A stretch of DNA of 64,000 bases, taken from NCBI RefSeq assembly GCF_001517105.1, contig NZ_LPVF01000011.1, forward strand, positions 1-64,000, in the 5' to 3' direction. The notes beneath the pieces are model-generated. The model searched no databases, was not told where the DNA came from, and saw nothing but the letters and a program-made list of their open reading frames with translations. This stretch comes from Bacillus halotolerans. GTDB lineage: Bacteria > Bacillota > Bacilli > Bacillales > Bacillaceae. This document shows positions 27,842-35,594 of the stretch, one piece after another (position 1 is the first letter of the stretch; each line of letters opens with the position of its first letter). Position numbers and translations under genes: made by a program.

Positions 27842-28829
27842 TTAGTTTCCGTCATGTGAATGAATGGCTGATGAACTGATGATCACAGCTGTTGCGGCTG
27901 CCTGCTGTGCTTGGATGGCCGTTTCAATTGCTGTGTAAAGGCCTGATTCCATCAGCAGATTTTTCTCCATATACTCGCTGAGATATAAGCTGACAGCAAT
28001 TTTGAAGTTCATATCCTTTTCCCTTTTAAATGCTTTTTCTTGGTTCAGCTCATGAGTGATGCCTAGAACGGTTTTGATGTCCGGCTCTTCCAAGAATGTG
28101 AGAAGGGCGAGATCGGGATAATGAAAATCTTTTGGCTTTTTATGAGATTCAGTAATGGATTGAAAGATCAGTTTGCATTGGGAAACAAGGGTTTCAGGGT
28201 CTTTTTCACTTTGCAGGGCAAGAATATGGCTGACGTGTTGTAAGTATTGGCCTTTTTTAAAGCCGTTAGCGGACAGCAGCTGATAGCATGTTTCTGCCTT
28301 GTTCAGCGCCCGCAAACCATTTCCGTTTTGGGCAAGCAATATGGCAAGCGGAACATTTTGAGTTGAGGTGAGGAAATAGTGATTTTTCTTCATCTGCTGA
28401 TAAACAGAGAGCCCCATGTTCATCTGTTCTCTTTGGTTTATCGTTTCGGTCTTGCCGGTGAGCATGATCAGAGCGGAAAGGTACGTGAAAATATCCCGTT
28501 TATATCCAAGCTTCACCATTTGGCTGTATACATCGATTTAAAGGAAGAAACGCTTGCTTCGCCTCATGCTGAAAATGAATATCCAGAATTGAAGCGACAG
28601 TAAAGCGGTGGTGAGAATTGAGTGTTGAGAAGCTGCCGATGTTTGATTTTATATAGCTGCTTAAATCATAAAAGCGCTGAAAATTAAAATCTCTTTTATT
28701 TACAATATATGCAGAGGAGATGAGCATTAATATCTGATTATGAGCAACTTTCCACCTTAATTTTGATTTTAATTCGTCATAAATTGAAATGTATTGATTT
28801 GTTTTATCTTTGAGATCGTTTGTCAGCAT
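27842..28829 (-). pseudogene. yeaA: DUF4003-type protein YeaA, frameshifted
   Basis: Two overlapping minus-strand frames, 28829-28500 (starting MLTNDLKDKTNQYISIYDEL) and 28519-27842, together make one helical protein of about 328 residues. The frames join cleanly as FLPLIDVYSQMVKLGYKRD if one A of the AAA at about 28538-28540 is removed, so the copy appears to carry a one-base insertion. Segments such as FTYLSALIML and ALLTFLEEPDI fit the DUF4003 family. Without the shift only a C-terminal or N-terminal fragment is made. Function unknown. Confidence 0.7.
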
Positions 28830-28898
28830 AAAAAGCCGCTCCTTTCTTCGCTGTTTCTAAGTTATACGATCTATGGAAGAAAAAAGTTTCATAGATAA

Positions 28899-28923
28899 AA
28901 AAACCTGCCTGCAGCAGGCAAGT
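28899..28923 (-). terminator. Terminator of cotA
   Basis: TGCCTG/CAGGCA stem, followed on the minus strand by seven T. Confidence 0.75.
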
Positions 28924-28933
28924 TCTATGGGAC

Positions 28934-30475
28934 TTATTTATGGGGGTCAATTATATCCATCGGTCTCATCATGTCATAGTCTTCATGCTCAAGAATGTGG
29001 CAATGCCAAACGTACCGCCCAGTGTATGGCCCGAATGTTACGGCGATTCTCAGGACTTCACCGGCGTGGGACTGAACTGTGTCTTTCCAGCCTTTTTCAC
29101 TTGGTGGCGGCGGAACGGCGGGTCCGGTGTAGGCCAGTTCTCCGCGCTCTTCAAAACGGGCTGTATCAAATGGGCGCCGGTCCAATACACGGAAGGAGAC
29201 CAAATGAAGATGGATAGGATGTGTTCCGCGAGTCGGATTGATGATCGACCATATTTCGGTAGAACCGGCTTTCGGTGCTTCAGTGACAGGATCGTGCCAG
29301 CGTTTGTTGTTAAGAAGAAGGACGGGTCTGCCGTATTGGTCTTGAGTGCCCGCCAGCTTCAATGTTCGGAGGTTTTGTATTCTTTCGTGCTGTACCGAAG
29401 GGTAAGATGCCAGGTATTTTGGTTTTCTGCTCTCGTCTTTTTGGGCTAACGGTTTTGTGACTCTGAATTGCATGATGTTTGCGTCTGTTTCTGGATTAAC
29501 GTCACCGCCGCAGCCCTCGCTGTTTGCTAAAATGATCGATTCTCCTTCAAACGCGGCGAAGTCAATGAGAATATCAAAGCGTTCAGCCGGCGCAATGCTG
29601 AAGGAGTTTAGCTTGACGGAGCGCGGCAAAAGTCCGCCATCAGAACCGATCTGGATAAATTCTCCGCCATTATCAAGTGACAGGTTATATGTTCTCGTAT
29701 TAGAGGCATTGATGACGCGGAAACGGTATTTTCTCGGTTCGACCTCCATGTATGGCCATACCTTCCCGTTGACGAGAATTGTATCTCCGCAAAAGGCTGG
29801 AACGATTGACGGATTAGGCAGTGACGGTGAAGGGTTTTCCGGTCCGCTCGGATAAAATAAAGAGCCATCAGCATTAATCGTACGGTCTGTGATCAAAAGC
29901 GGCACATCGTATTCACCTGATGGGAGCTTCAGGCGTTTTTCCTTTGGTTCATGGATGATATAAGCACCGATGAGCCCGGCATACACATTCAGCCTCGTGA
30001 GCGCCATGGCATGATCGTGATACCATAAAATAGCTCCGCGCTGCTGATTCGGATAATGGTAAACCTCTCGTTTAAAATAAGGACCTGTTTGTTCAAAGTC
30101 TTTAGAAAACCAGGCCTCAGGATAACCGTCGCTGTCATCTGGAGTGACGCCGCCGTGTAAATGAACGACGGTTTTTACTTCGGGTTCGGCATGCTGGCTG
30201 TCACTGTGATGAATGGTGTGATCAATCGGGAGAAAGTGCTCTGAAGGTAGGTTATTCATCCACTTCACATAAACGTTTTCATTTCTTTTGGCCTTAATGG
30301 TGGGACCGGGGAATAAACCGTTATAGCCCCACAGACGGGTTGGAGGGAGATCGCGGTGAAGCTGATGATAGCATTCCTCCATGGTTACTTCGTAGTATGT
30401 GCTTTCTTTTGACTGCTGTACCGGCTTTAGTGTATCTGGGATTGGGAGAGCATCCGCAAATTTTTCAAGTGTCAT
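28934..30475 (-). CDS. cotA: Spore-coat laccase CotA
   Basis: CotA is an outer-coat multicopper oxidase that makes the brown spore pigment and gives UV and peroxide resistance. The 513-residue protein has three cupredoxin domains with all copper ligands: HLHGG near 105, WYHDHAM near 150, THPIHLHLVSF near 415-425 and HCHILEHEDYDMM near 491-503 (type 1 Cys, His and Met included). ATG 30475 is preferred over 30481 because AAGGA then has 9-base spacing. Several residues differ from strain 168, supporting a sister taxon. Confidence 0.96.
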   Translation of the reverse strand: MTLEKFADALPIPDTLKPVQQSKESTYYEVTMEECYHQLHRDLPPTRLWGYNGLFPGPTIKAKRNENVYVKWMNNLPSEHFLPIDHTIHHSDSQHAEPEVKTVVHLHGGVTPDDSDGYPEAWFSKDFEQTGPYFKREVYHYPNQQRGAILWYHDHAMALTRLNVYAGLIGAYIIHEPKEKRLKLPSGEYDVPLLITDRTINADGSLFYPSGPENPSPSLPNPSIVPAFCGDTILVNGKVWPYMEVEPRKYRFRVINASNTRTYNLSLDNGGEFIQIGSDGGLLPRSVKLNSFSIAPAERFDILIDFAAFEGESIILANSEGCGGDVNPETDANIMQFRVTKPLAQKDESRKPKYLASYPSVQHERIQNLRTLKLAGTQDQYGRPVLLLNNKRWHDPVTEAPKAGSTEIWSIINPTRGTHPIHLHLVSFRVLDRRPFDTARFEERGELAYTGPAVPPPPSEKGWKDTVQSHAGEVLRIAVTFGPYTGRYVWHCHILEHEDYDMMRPMDIIDPHK

Positions 30476-30515
30476 TTTCATCTGTCCTTATCTAAATATT
30501 CCCTAATTGGTACTA

Positions 30516-30524
30516 TAGTTAATG
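30516..30524 (-). promoter_or_regulatory. Possible SigK -10 element of cotA
   Basis: CATTAACTA resembles the SigK -10 consensus CATANNNTA with one mismatch, with AC dinucleotides about 16 bases upstream. cotA is known to be SigK/GerE-controlled; the assignment of this exact site is inference. Confidence 0.4.
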
Positions 30525-30546
30525 ACATTAAGGACGTGAAGGTGAC

Positions 30547-30573
30547 AAAAAAATCCTGCCGTTAAGGCAGGAT
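30547..30573 (-). terminator. Terminator overlapping the gabP stop codon
   Basis: On the minus strand ATCCTGCC and GGCAGGAT pair around a loop that contains the gabP TAA, followed by seven T. The last sense codons of gabP form the ascending arm. Confidence 0.9.
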
Positions 30574-31971
30574 ATCGGGCTGCTGCTGAGTGACCGGTTT
30601 GGCTGATGCTTTTTCAGTCACCTTGCGTTTTCTGAACACAAGATAAGAAAGCAATACAATGCCTGTGATAACGCCTGTCAGCAGCAGTTCATCTCTCATA
30701 GATTCAATAAATGCCATGGATACTAAAATACCGCAGATGACAATAATGGTCAGGTAGGTTAAGAACGGGAAGAACCACATCTTGATTTTCAATGCTTCCG
30801 GGTTTGTTTTTTCGAGGCTTTTTCGCATTCTCAGCTGGGAAACAGCGATAACAAGATAAACGAGCAGGGCGATTGCGCCTGATGAGTTGACTAAAAATAA
30901 AAAGACGGTGTCAGGTGAAAAGTAATTCATTACGACCGCGATATAAGAGAAAAATGTTCCGGCCACAATTGCTTGTACGGGAACCCCTTTTTTGCTCAGT
31001 TTCATAAAGCGGCGCGGCGCTTCGTTTCTTTCTGCAAGTGAATACAGCATTCTGGATGTGGTGTACAAACCTGAATTCAGGCAAGAAAGTACAGCTGTGA
31101 GGACGATAAAGTTCATAATTTGCGCGGCTGCCGGCACTCCAATATGTTCGAGAACAGCGACGAAAGGGCTTTCTAAAATATTCGCTGAGTTCCAAGGCAG
31201 AAGCGCAACGACAACGGCGATTGAACCAACGTAAAAGACAATGATGCGCCATACAACGGATCGGGTCGCTTTGGTTACAGATTGGACCGGGTTTGATGTT
31301 TCACCGGCAGCAATCGCAACAATTTCCGTTCCCATAAAGGAGAAGATCACGACAACAATTCCGAGCAATACAGAGCCTATGCCTTCCGGGAAAAATCCGC
31401 CTTGGCCCGTGATATTTGCGAAACCGACTGGATCACTGCCTGGGGCGAAGCCAAAAATAAATGCAAAACCAACGATTAAGAATGCGATGATTGTAACAAC
31501 TTTAATGAGGGAGAACCAATATTCAAACTCACCAAATGATTTAACAGAGTAGATGTTTGTCAGTGTGAGTAAAATCGTCAAAATTAAGCTCGTCATCCAA
31601 AGCGGAATATCGTGGAACCAGTATTGGATAATGCCTGCTCCCGCGATTGCTTCAATAGCGATAACAATAACCCAGAAAAACCAGTAGAGCCAGCCGATTG
31701 CAAATCCTGCCCACGGTCCGATAGCGTCATGAGCGTATTGGGAGAATGATCCGCTTGTCGGGTTTACAGCCGACATTTCACCAAGCATTCGCATGATAAA
31801 GATGACCAATAATCCGGCTAATGCATAAGAGACAATGGCACCGGGCCCGGTAGAGTGAATCACTGAACCGCTGCCAACAAATAATCCGGCTCCGATGACG
31901 CCGGCGATAGAAATCATCGTCATATGTCGGGTCTTTAATTCTTTTTTTAATCCTGATTGAGACTGGTTCAT
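30562..31971 (-). CDS. gabP: Gamma-aminobutyrate permease GabP
   Basis: GabP imports GABA as a nitrogen source. This 469-residue APC-superfamily transporter has 12 predicted helices and an N-terminal SIAGVIGAGLFVGSGSVIHSTGPG motif, plus EFEYWFSLIKVVTI in helix 5, typical of amino acid permeases. AAGGAGG precedes the ATG. A TnrA box lies 87-103 bases upstream, consistent with its known nitrogen-limitation control. Confidence 0.95.
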   Translation of the reverse strand: MNQSQSGLKKELKTRHMTMISIAGVIGAGLFVGSGSVIHSTGPGAIVSYALAGLLVIFIMRMLGEMSAVNPTSGSFSQYAHDAIGPWAGFAIGWLYWFFWVIVIAIEAIAGAGIIQYWFHDIPLWMTSLILTILLTLTNIYSVKSFGEFEYWFSLIKVVTIIAFLIVGFAFIFGFAPGSDPVGFANITGQGGFFPEGIGSVLLGIVVVIFSFMGTEIVAIAAGETSNPVQSVTKATRSVVWRIIVFYVGSIAVVVALLPWNSANILESPFVAVLEHIGVPAAAQIMNFIVLTAVLSCLNSGLYTTSRMLYSLAERNEAPRRFMKLSKKGVPVQAIVAGTFFSYIAVVMNYFSPDTVFLFLVNSSGAIALLVYLVIAVSQLRMRKSLEKTNPEALKIKMWFFPFLTYLTIIVICGILVSMAFIESMRDELLLTGVITGIVLLSYLVFRKRKVTEKASAKPVTQQQPDILP

Positions 31972-32057
31972 ATGTTACCTCCTTGAAAATTAAAGTTATT
32001 ACTGAATATTATGATAATTGAAACTGTAACATAAATATACATTTTGTCGAAAATTTA

Positions 32058-32074
32058 TGTCAGAAAATATAACA
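32058..32074 (-). promoter_or_regulatory. TnrA box of gabP
   Basis: TGTTATATTTTCTGACA on the minus strand matches the TnrA consensus TGTNA-N7-TNACA perfectly. gabP is a known TnrA-activated gene. A -10-like TACAGT lies at 32029-32024, placing the box about 49 bases before the probable start point, the usual spacing. Confidence 0.88.
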
Positions 32075-32252
32075 GTTTATTTCAAATTTGTAGGGTTTTG
32101 TTTGCTGTTTTTGGAGTGAATATGTTCGAAATAAAAGAAAAAATTTTCCGTCAATTACCCGTTTTTTTGATTTGTTATATGTTTGAAAAAGTGTTCGATG
32201 GCTAGAAGTATTGGTATCAGTGGATTTGAAACAATTTTTACAAATGAAACTA

Positions 32253-32270
32253 AGTTGCCTTGAGTAAAAA
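32253..32270 (+). promoter_or_regulatory. Possible MntR site upstream of mneP
   Basis: AGTTGCCTTGAGTAAAAA resembles the MntR dyad (TTTGCCTTAAGG-type). MntR activates the mneP and mneS efflux genes in excess manganese. The site lies 113 bases upstream of the start codon and about 70 upstream of a TATCAT -10-like element. The match is partial. Confidence 0.45.
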
Positions 32271-32382
32271 ATGTTCTATCGTCACTATTTTTCTGTGGTG
32301 AGTGAATCATGTTTCTATAGACCCACTGCGGTTCAGCTTTGTATCATAATGATAGAAAACATGAGCGGAGAGGAGGTTTTTT

Positions 32383-33255
32383 ATGGAGAGATATGATGAA
32401 CTGAAAAAGGGAGAATCCGGGGCGCTGGTCAGTATTGCCGCGTATCTTGTGCTGTCCGCGATTAAGCTGATCATCGGTTATGTATTTCACTCGGAAGCTC
32501 TTACGGCAGACGGGCTAAATAACACAACAGACATTATTGCTTCTGTTGCTGTGCTGATCGGTCTCCGCATCTCTCAAAAGCCTCCTGACGAAGATCATCC
32601 ATACGGACACTTTCGGGCGGAAACAATTGCATCACTTATCGCATCGTTTATTATGATGGTTGTCGGCCTGCAAGTGCTTTTCAGCGCCGGTGAATCTATT
32701 TTTTCTGTGAAAGAAGAAACACCGGATATGATTGCGGCTTGGACGGCTGCAGGCGGGGCAGTCATGATGCTGATTGTCTATCAGTACAACAAAAGGCTTG
32801 CCAAAAAGGTGAACAGCCAAGCGCTGCTTGCGGCAGCGGCTGATAATAAATCGGACGCATTCGTCAGTGTCGGCACGTTTATCGGTATTTTGGCCGCGCA
32901 ATTCCATCTTGCATGGATTGATACGGTGACTGCGTTTGTCATCGGCCTTCTCATTTGCAAAACGGCATGGGATATTTTTAAGGAATCATCGCATTCATTG
33001 ACTGATGGCTTTGACGTAAAGGACATGTCCGATTATAAACAGACGATCGAAAAAATCTCCGGTGTCAGCCGGTTAAAAGACATCAAGGCGAGATATTTGG
33101 GCAGCTCTGTGCACGTAGATGTAGTGATTGAAGTGTCATCAGAATTAAATATTACAGAAAGCCATGATATTGCGAATGAAATTGAGCGGAGAATGAAGGA
33201 GGAGCATGCGATTGATTATTCGCATGTTCATATGGAGCCTTTGCAAAACAAATAA
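32383..33255 (+). CDS. mneP: Manganese efflux CDF transporter MneP
   Basis: A 290-residue cation diffusion facilitator. Six membrane helices fill residues 15-205, followed by a cytoplasmic metal-sensing domain (ISGVSRLKDIKARYLGSSVHVDV). The metal-site motifs ADGLNNTTD and AAADNKSDA carry Asn/Asp ligands and no His, as in manganese-selective members. This agrees with the known role of MneP (formerly YeaB) as the main Mn2+ exporter under MntR control. GGAGAGGAGG precedes the ATG. Confidence 0.93.
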   Translation: MERYDELKKGESGALVSIAAYLVLSAIKLIIGYVFHSEALTADGLNNTTDIIASVAVLIGLRISQKPPDEDHPYGHFRAETIASLIASFIMMVVGLQVLFSAGESIFSVKEETPDMIAAWTAAGGAVMMLIVYQYNKRLAKKVNSQALLAAAADNKSDAFVSVGTFIGILAAQFHLAWIDTVTAFVIGLLICKTAWDIFKESSHSLTDGFDVKDMSDYKQTIEKISGVSRLKDIKARYLGSSVHVDVVIEVSSELNITESHDIANEIERRMKEEHAIDYSHVHMEPLQNK

Positions 33256-33267
33256 CTGGGTAATGAG

Positions 33268-33294
33268 AGCTTCCTGTCATGGGAGGCTTTTTTT
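33268..33294 (+). terminator. Terminator of mneP
   Basis: AGCTTCC and GGAGGCT pair (one wobble), followed by seven T. Confidence 0.8.
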
Positions 33295-33358
33295 GTTTGA
33301 TTGCCCTGTATGTATTGGCAGTAATTTGCTAGAATCGTTTTTTTATACAGGTCGTTTT

Positions 33359-33386
33359 TTGTGGTAAAGTTAGGTTACTATATGAT
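33359..33386 (+). promoter_or_regulatory. Probable promoter of yeaC-yeaD-yebA
   Basis: TTGTGG (33359-33364), 16-base spacer, TATGAT (33381-33386), 30 bases upstream of the yeaC start. Confidence 0.55.
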
Positions 33387-33415
33387 GATTTTTGTAGATG
33401 ACTAGGAGGAAGAGA

Positions 33416-34378
33416 ATGTCATACCAAGAAGACCTGCATCCTTTGCTGGGAAAAGCAGTTGAACATATCGATAAAGTAATGGTTGGAAAACGGGACATCG
33501 CAAAACTCAGCTTAGCAGCTATTCTTGCCAAAGGACATGTGCTGCTTGAGGATGTGCCGGGCGTAGGGAAAACGATGATGGTTCGCGCTCTGGCGAAATC
33601 GATCGGCGCTGATTTTAAACGAATTCAATTCACGCCGGATTTGCTGCCCTCCGATGTAACGGGTGTTTCTATTTATAATGCGAAAACAATGGAGTTCGAA
33701 TACCGGCCGGGCCCGATTATGGGGAATATCGTGCTGGCTGACGAAATCAACCGAACATCCCCTAAGACACAGTCTGCCTTGCTTGAAGCGATGGAAGAGG
33801 GAAGCGTCACGGTAGATGGCAACACAATGCCGCTTGCTGCTCCATTTTTTGTTATGGCAACGCAAAACCCTGTGGAATATGAAGGGACATATCCTTTGCC
33901 GGAAGCCCAGCTTGACCGTTTTTTATTTAAACTTCGCATGGGCTATCCGTCCTTTGAAGAGGAATTGGATGTCTTATCTCTTCAGGAAAAAAGCCATCCG
34001 ATTGAGACACTTGAGCCTGTAATTTCAAGAGAAGATTTTATCCGCCTGCAGAGAGAAGTGCAGGATGTCCGTGCTGATGACAGCATGAAGGAATATATTG
34101 TCGAAATCGTGCAAAAGACGAGACAGCATGCCTCTGTTCACTTAGGCGTCAGTCCGCGCGGATCCATCGCTCTCATGAAAGCGGCCCAGGCATTTGCGCT
34201 GCTTCATGACCGCGATTATGTCATTCCGGATGATATTCAATATCTTGCCCCTTATACGCTGCCGCACCGGATGCTCCTGCAGCCTGAAGCAAAATTTGAA
34301 GGGATCCATGCAGAAACAATCATACGGGAGATCATGTCTGGCGTGAAAGTTCCGGTTCAAAGGTCGTCGGTCCGCTGA
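33416..34378 (+). CDS. yeaC: MoxR-type AAA+ ATPase YeaC
   Basis: A 320-residue MoxR-family ATPase, a chaperone thought to act with the DUF58 and transglutaminase proteins encoded next to it. Walker A GVGKTMM near 47-53 lies in LLEDVPGVGKTM, Walker B IVLADEINRTSPKTQSALLE near 107-126, then FFVMATQNPVEYEGTYPLPEAQLDRFLF (sensor 1 and arginine finger region). ATG 33416 follows AGGAGGAAG; an upstream in-frame ATG at 33398 lacks one. It overlaps yeaD by one base (TGATG). Confidence 0.93.
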   Translation: MSYQEDLHPLLGKAVEHIDKVMVGKRDIAKLSLAAILAKGHVLLEDVPGVGKTMMVRALAKSIGADFKRIQFTPDLLPSDVTGVSIYNAKTMEFEYRPGPIMGNIVLADEINRTSPKTQSALLEAMEEGSVTVDGNTMPLAAPFFVMATQNPVEYEGTYPLPEAQLDRFLFKLRMGYPSFEEELDVLSLQEKSHPIETLEPVISREDFIRLQREVQDVRADDSMKEYIVEIVQKTRQHASVHLGVSPRGSIALMKAAQAFALLHDRDYVIPDDIQYLAPYTLPHRMLLQPEAKFEGIHAETIIREIMSGVKVPVQRSSVR

Positions 34379-35574
34379 TGAAAAAGAAATTTCAATGGTT
34401 GATGTACGGGTGGAAACTGCTCGTATTAACGTTATTGACGGGTGCTGTTTTCTCTTATGCAATGTTTCAGGGCGGCTTTGTCAGCTGGTTTTTGTTTTAT
34501 TCATTTCTCCCTTTTGTTGTATACGCCGGTCTGCTGGCGATGTACCCGCTCCGCTCCTTTCAGGTGTCGCGGCATATCGTCAAAACGCAATTACATGCGG
34601 GAGACAGGCTGGAAGCTTCGGTTACGCTTAAAAGAAAACTGCCGTTTCCCCTGATGTATATGGTGATTGAAGATTGTCTGCCGTCAGGGCTAGAGCCATT
34701 AAACGGAGATGAAGCTTTGGCCAAACAGCTGGTGTTCCCATGGTTCAAACGGAGCATCACGATGTCATATCAAATAACGCCGGTACCGCGTGGAGAGCAT
34801 CATTTTCATGCCATCAGGGTGCGGACCGGGGATGTCCTCGGACTGATTGAAAAAACGTCGTTTTATGAGGCAGACGATGCGGTGTTTGTTTACCCTTTCT
34901 TTCAGCCTCTTCAGTATCAGCTGAATGAGCGATATCAGGAAGATGGCGTAAGCGGGGCATCACCTGTTCATCAGCACCATTCTTCTGTCGCGGCGAGTGT
35001 AAGGAACTATCAGCCGGGAGACCGTTTTGCGGCGTTAGACTGGAAGACTTCAGCGAGACGGAGCCAGCTGATGACGAAGGAATTTGAACCGTCGAGAAAC
35101 AAAAACCTGTTTCTTCTGATGGACCGTTTTAGCTCTGACGCATTCGAAGAGGTCGTTTCCGTGACAGCTTCGATTCTTCATTCTGTTTTGAAAAATGGCG
35201 CAGGAGCAGGTCTGGCTTCAGTAGGAAAGGAAAGGTCCATTTTTCCGATTCAGGAGGGAGAGCGGCATTTTAAACACATGCTCCATCACTTAGCCGTTTG
35301 TGATTGCGATGCTGCTGACCGCGTAAGCCGTTTTGCGGGTGAGGAGCTTGGGAAGCCGTCTGTTCGCCAGGCTGATAAAGTGATTGTCACGGGACGGATT
35401 ACGGAGGATTTGGTGAAGACGTCAGAAGCAGGGATCGGTCCGGTTACCATTATACTGGCAAAAGAGAAAGACGCCGATCTTTCCCAAGGTGAGCATATGA
35501 TGATCGAACGCATGCTGAAACACCAAATCAGGGTTCAAATCATGAGAGGCGGCCGAGCTTCGCGTGTTGTTTAG
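34378..35574 (+). CDS. yeaD: DUF58 membrane protein YeaD
   Basis: A 398-residue protein with two N-terminal membrane helices (about 10-55) and a soluble region containing the DUF58 signature RNYQPGDRFAALDWKTSARRSQLMTKEFEP, split here near residues 215-244, followed by a von Willebrand A-like fold (LFLLMDRFSS). MoxR-DUF58-TgpA trios are a conserved unit of unknown function, possibly cell-envelope assembly. It starts inside the yeaC stop (ATGA) and ends 20 bases before yebA. Confidence 0.9.
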   Translation: MKKKFQWLMYGWKLLVLTLLTGAVFSYAMFQGGFVSWFLFYSFLPFVVYAGLLAMYPLRSFQVSRHIVKTQLHAGDRLEASVTLKRKLPFPLMYMVIEDCLPSGLEPLNGDEALAKQLVFPWFKRSITMSYQITPVPRGEHHFHAIRVRTGDVLGLIEKTSFYEADDAVFVYPFFQPLQYQLNERYQEDGVSGASPVHQHHSSVAASVRNYQPGDRFAALDWKTSARRSQLMTKEFEPSRNKNLFLLMDRFSSDAFEEVVSVTASILHSVLKNGAGAGLASVGKERSIFPIQEGERHFKHMLHHLAVCDCDAADRVSRFAGEELGKPSVRQADKVIVTGRITEDLVKTSEAGIGPVTIILAKEKDADLSQGEHMMIERMLKHQIRVQIMRGGRASRVV

Positions 35575-35594
35575 AAAGAGAGGTGACGGTGTAC

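Noticed and set aside
28873-29449. Plus-strand frames across the 3' end of cotA
   Set aside because: They are shadows of cotA; the minus-strand protein matches the laccase family over its whole length.
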